Assembly (NCBI GenBank): GCA_047619485.1
Contig: JBLHKE010000424.1
Coordinates: 1 to 6,875, forward strand
Length of the DNA: 6,875 nucleotides
DNA from: JBLHKE01 sp047619485
GTDB taxonomy: Bacteria; Verrucomicrobiota; Verrucomicrobiia; Verrucomicrobiales; DEV007
Direction: 5' to 3'
The notes below the pieces were generated by a model. It was not told where the DNA came from, made no database searches, and saw only the letters and a list, made by a program, of their open reading frames with translations. Positions within the stretch are counted from its first letter, which is position 1. Every line of letters begins with the position of its first letter. Both the position numbers and the translations under genes were made by a program. Shown here piece after piece: positions 6,386 through 6,875 of the stretch.

Positions 6386-6619
6386 AGCGCTGGCGGGAAG
6401 CTATTGCTGGCGCAATTGTTGCGCTGCTGGGCGCGCTATTTTAACGACGGTCTAGCGCTTGGCCGAGAGTCGTTCGTCGAGTCGGTGTTCGCGGCTTTGC
6501 GAGACGTTTTTGCCGAATCTCGGCAGTCGGGTTCGCGTCCGATGGTCGGGGGACAATGGGGAGAACTCCGCGTCGCACGGCAGCTACGGGTGAAGCCGGT
6601 CGATCCCGGCGGAACCTGA
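6386..6619 (+). pseudogene. C-terminal remnant of the RAYT transposase
   Basis: These codons continue the transposase frame after the second TAA, ending at TGA. LLLAQLLRCWARYFNDGLAL, SFVESVF, then RPM...GGQWGELRVARQLRV match the C-terminal region found in long RAYT relatives, where a segment like RYFxDGxxLGSxxFVE is typical. An ATG at 6404 lies in frame, but I see no ribosome-binding site, and a separate 71-residue protein is unlikely to be functional. Confidence 0.65.
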
Positions 6620-6664
6620 TCTCCCTCCTTAAATTTTACTGAGCAGAATTAACCCGACGCCAAT

Positions 6665-6875
6665 TCAGTCAGCTCTTCGCTCTTGGAATATGCGGATATC
6701 GTCGTCCGTTGCTTCGATCTCATCTTTTCCAGAGGAGAAAATTTCCGGAGATTTACCACCACCGCGCGGTGACCAGTGGTAGCCGTATGGGTTCTGCCAG
6801 GGATCAATGATTTCCTGCGTCAGGCAAGGCCGATAGCTGTTGGGAACCCGGCCAACCATTGGGTTTTTGTCAGCG
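6665..6875 (-). CDS. GspG-like pseudopilin C-terminal fragment (5' end outside window)
   Basis: The minus-strand frame is open to the right edge, reading ADKNP before the first Met in the window (6859), so the true start lies outside. The visible part carries the C-terminal signature of type II secretion major pseudopilins and related pilin-like proteins: EIIDPWQNPYGYHW, then a loop, IFSSGKDEIEATDDDI, corresponding to GspG's DPWGNPYxYxxPG ... YSxGpDgxxGTxDDI calcium-binding loop. The Asp-rich end (TDDDI) suggests a retained Ca2+ site. Such proteins carry an N-terminal methylation motif (GFTLIE) that cannot be checked here. Many Verrucomicrobiota pilin-like proteins share this tail without belonging to a full secretion operon, so membership of a T2SS is not certain. 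It converges with the transposase remnant; the 45-bp gap has no clear terminator. The stop is TGA. Confidence 0.75.
   Translation of the reverse strand, partial: ADKNPMVGRVPNSYRPCLTQEIIDPWQNPYGYHWSPRGGGKSPEIFSSGKDEIEATDDDIRIFQERRAD

Larger units (their letters stand above)
5627..6619 (+). pseudogene. REP-associated (RAYT, Y1/HuH) transposase broken by two in-frame TAA codons
   Basis: One reading frame of 331 codons runs from ATG 5627 to TGA 6617-6619 and reads as a full-length RAYT transposase if two stops are ignored. The N-terminal part is MPRRRFILSAVRSSSY, then TAA (5675-5677), then HCFSRV and the ATG at 5696. Relatives, as I recall them, have YYHCxSRVVDRRFVF here, so the first TAA probably replaced a Tyr codon by one substitution. 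The middle holds the HuH motif. The second TAA (6383-6385) follows KAVAKV, and translation resumes in the same frame with SAGGKLLLAQLLRC, matching the family's C-terminal region. No frame change is needed at either site, so both lesions are nonsense substitutions rather than frameshifts. TAA also ends the GT4 gene in this window, so codon reassignment is unlikely. The gene is probably dead or produces only a truncated protein. Confidence 0.8.

Overview
The window is GC-rich bacterial DNA, most likely from a member of the Verrucomicrobiota. This placement is an inference. It rests on the subfamily of REP-associated (RAYT-type) transposase, a GspG-like pseudopilin fragment of the kind that is abundant in that phylum, and a secreted protein with a Lon/S16-like domain. 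No rRNA, tRNA or other taxonomic marker is present.

Layout. Positions 1-107 are non-coding and highly structured: a perfect 25-bp inverted repeat (4-28 / 64-88), whose arms are each hairpins, followed by an 8-bp perfect hairpin (89-107). Positions 137-5028 hold a tightly packed three-gene minus-strand operon. In transcription order it encodes an exported protein with a Lon-like middle domain (5028-3283), a GT4-type glycosyltransferase with an extra half GT-B domain at its C-terminus (3275-1365), and a GT2-type glycosyltransferase (1363-137). The gaps are 7 nt and 1 nt. The two glycosyltransferases suggest synthesis of a surface glycan; the role of the exported protein is unknown. An 86-bp divergent intergenic region separates this operon from a plus-strand 4HBT-fold (YbgC/FadM-like) acyl-CoA thioesterase (5115-5552).

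Downstream, 5627-6619 is one continuous plus-strand reading frame of a RAYT (Y1/HuH) transposase. It is interrupted by two in-frame TAA codons (5675-5677 and 6383-6385), so only a central 229-codon frame remains open. The right edge (6665 to beyond 6875, minus strand) is the C-terminus of a type II secretion/type IV pilin-like (GspG-type) protein that continues outside the window.

Main points of interest: a REPIN-like REP doublet in the same window as a decayed RAYT gene; a RAYT lacking a tyrosine where the nucleophile is expected; a GT4 enzyme carrying a second, orphan N-terminal GT-B lobe; and an exported Lon-like domain protein leading a glycosyltransferase operon.
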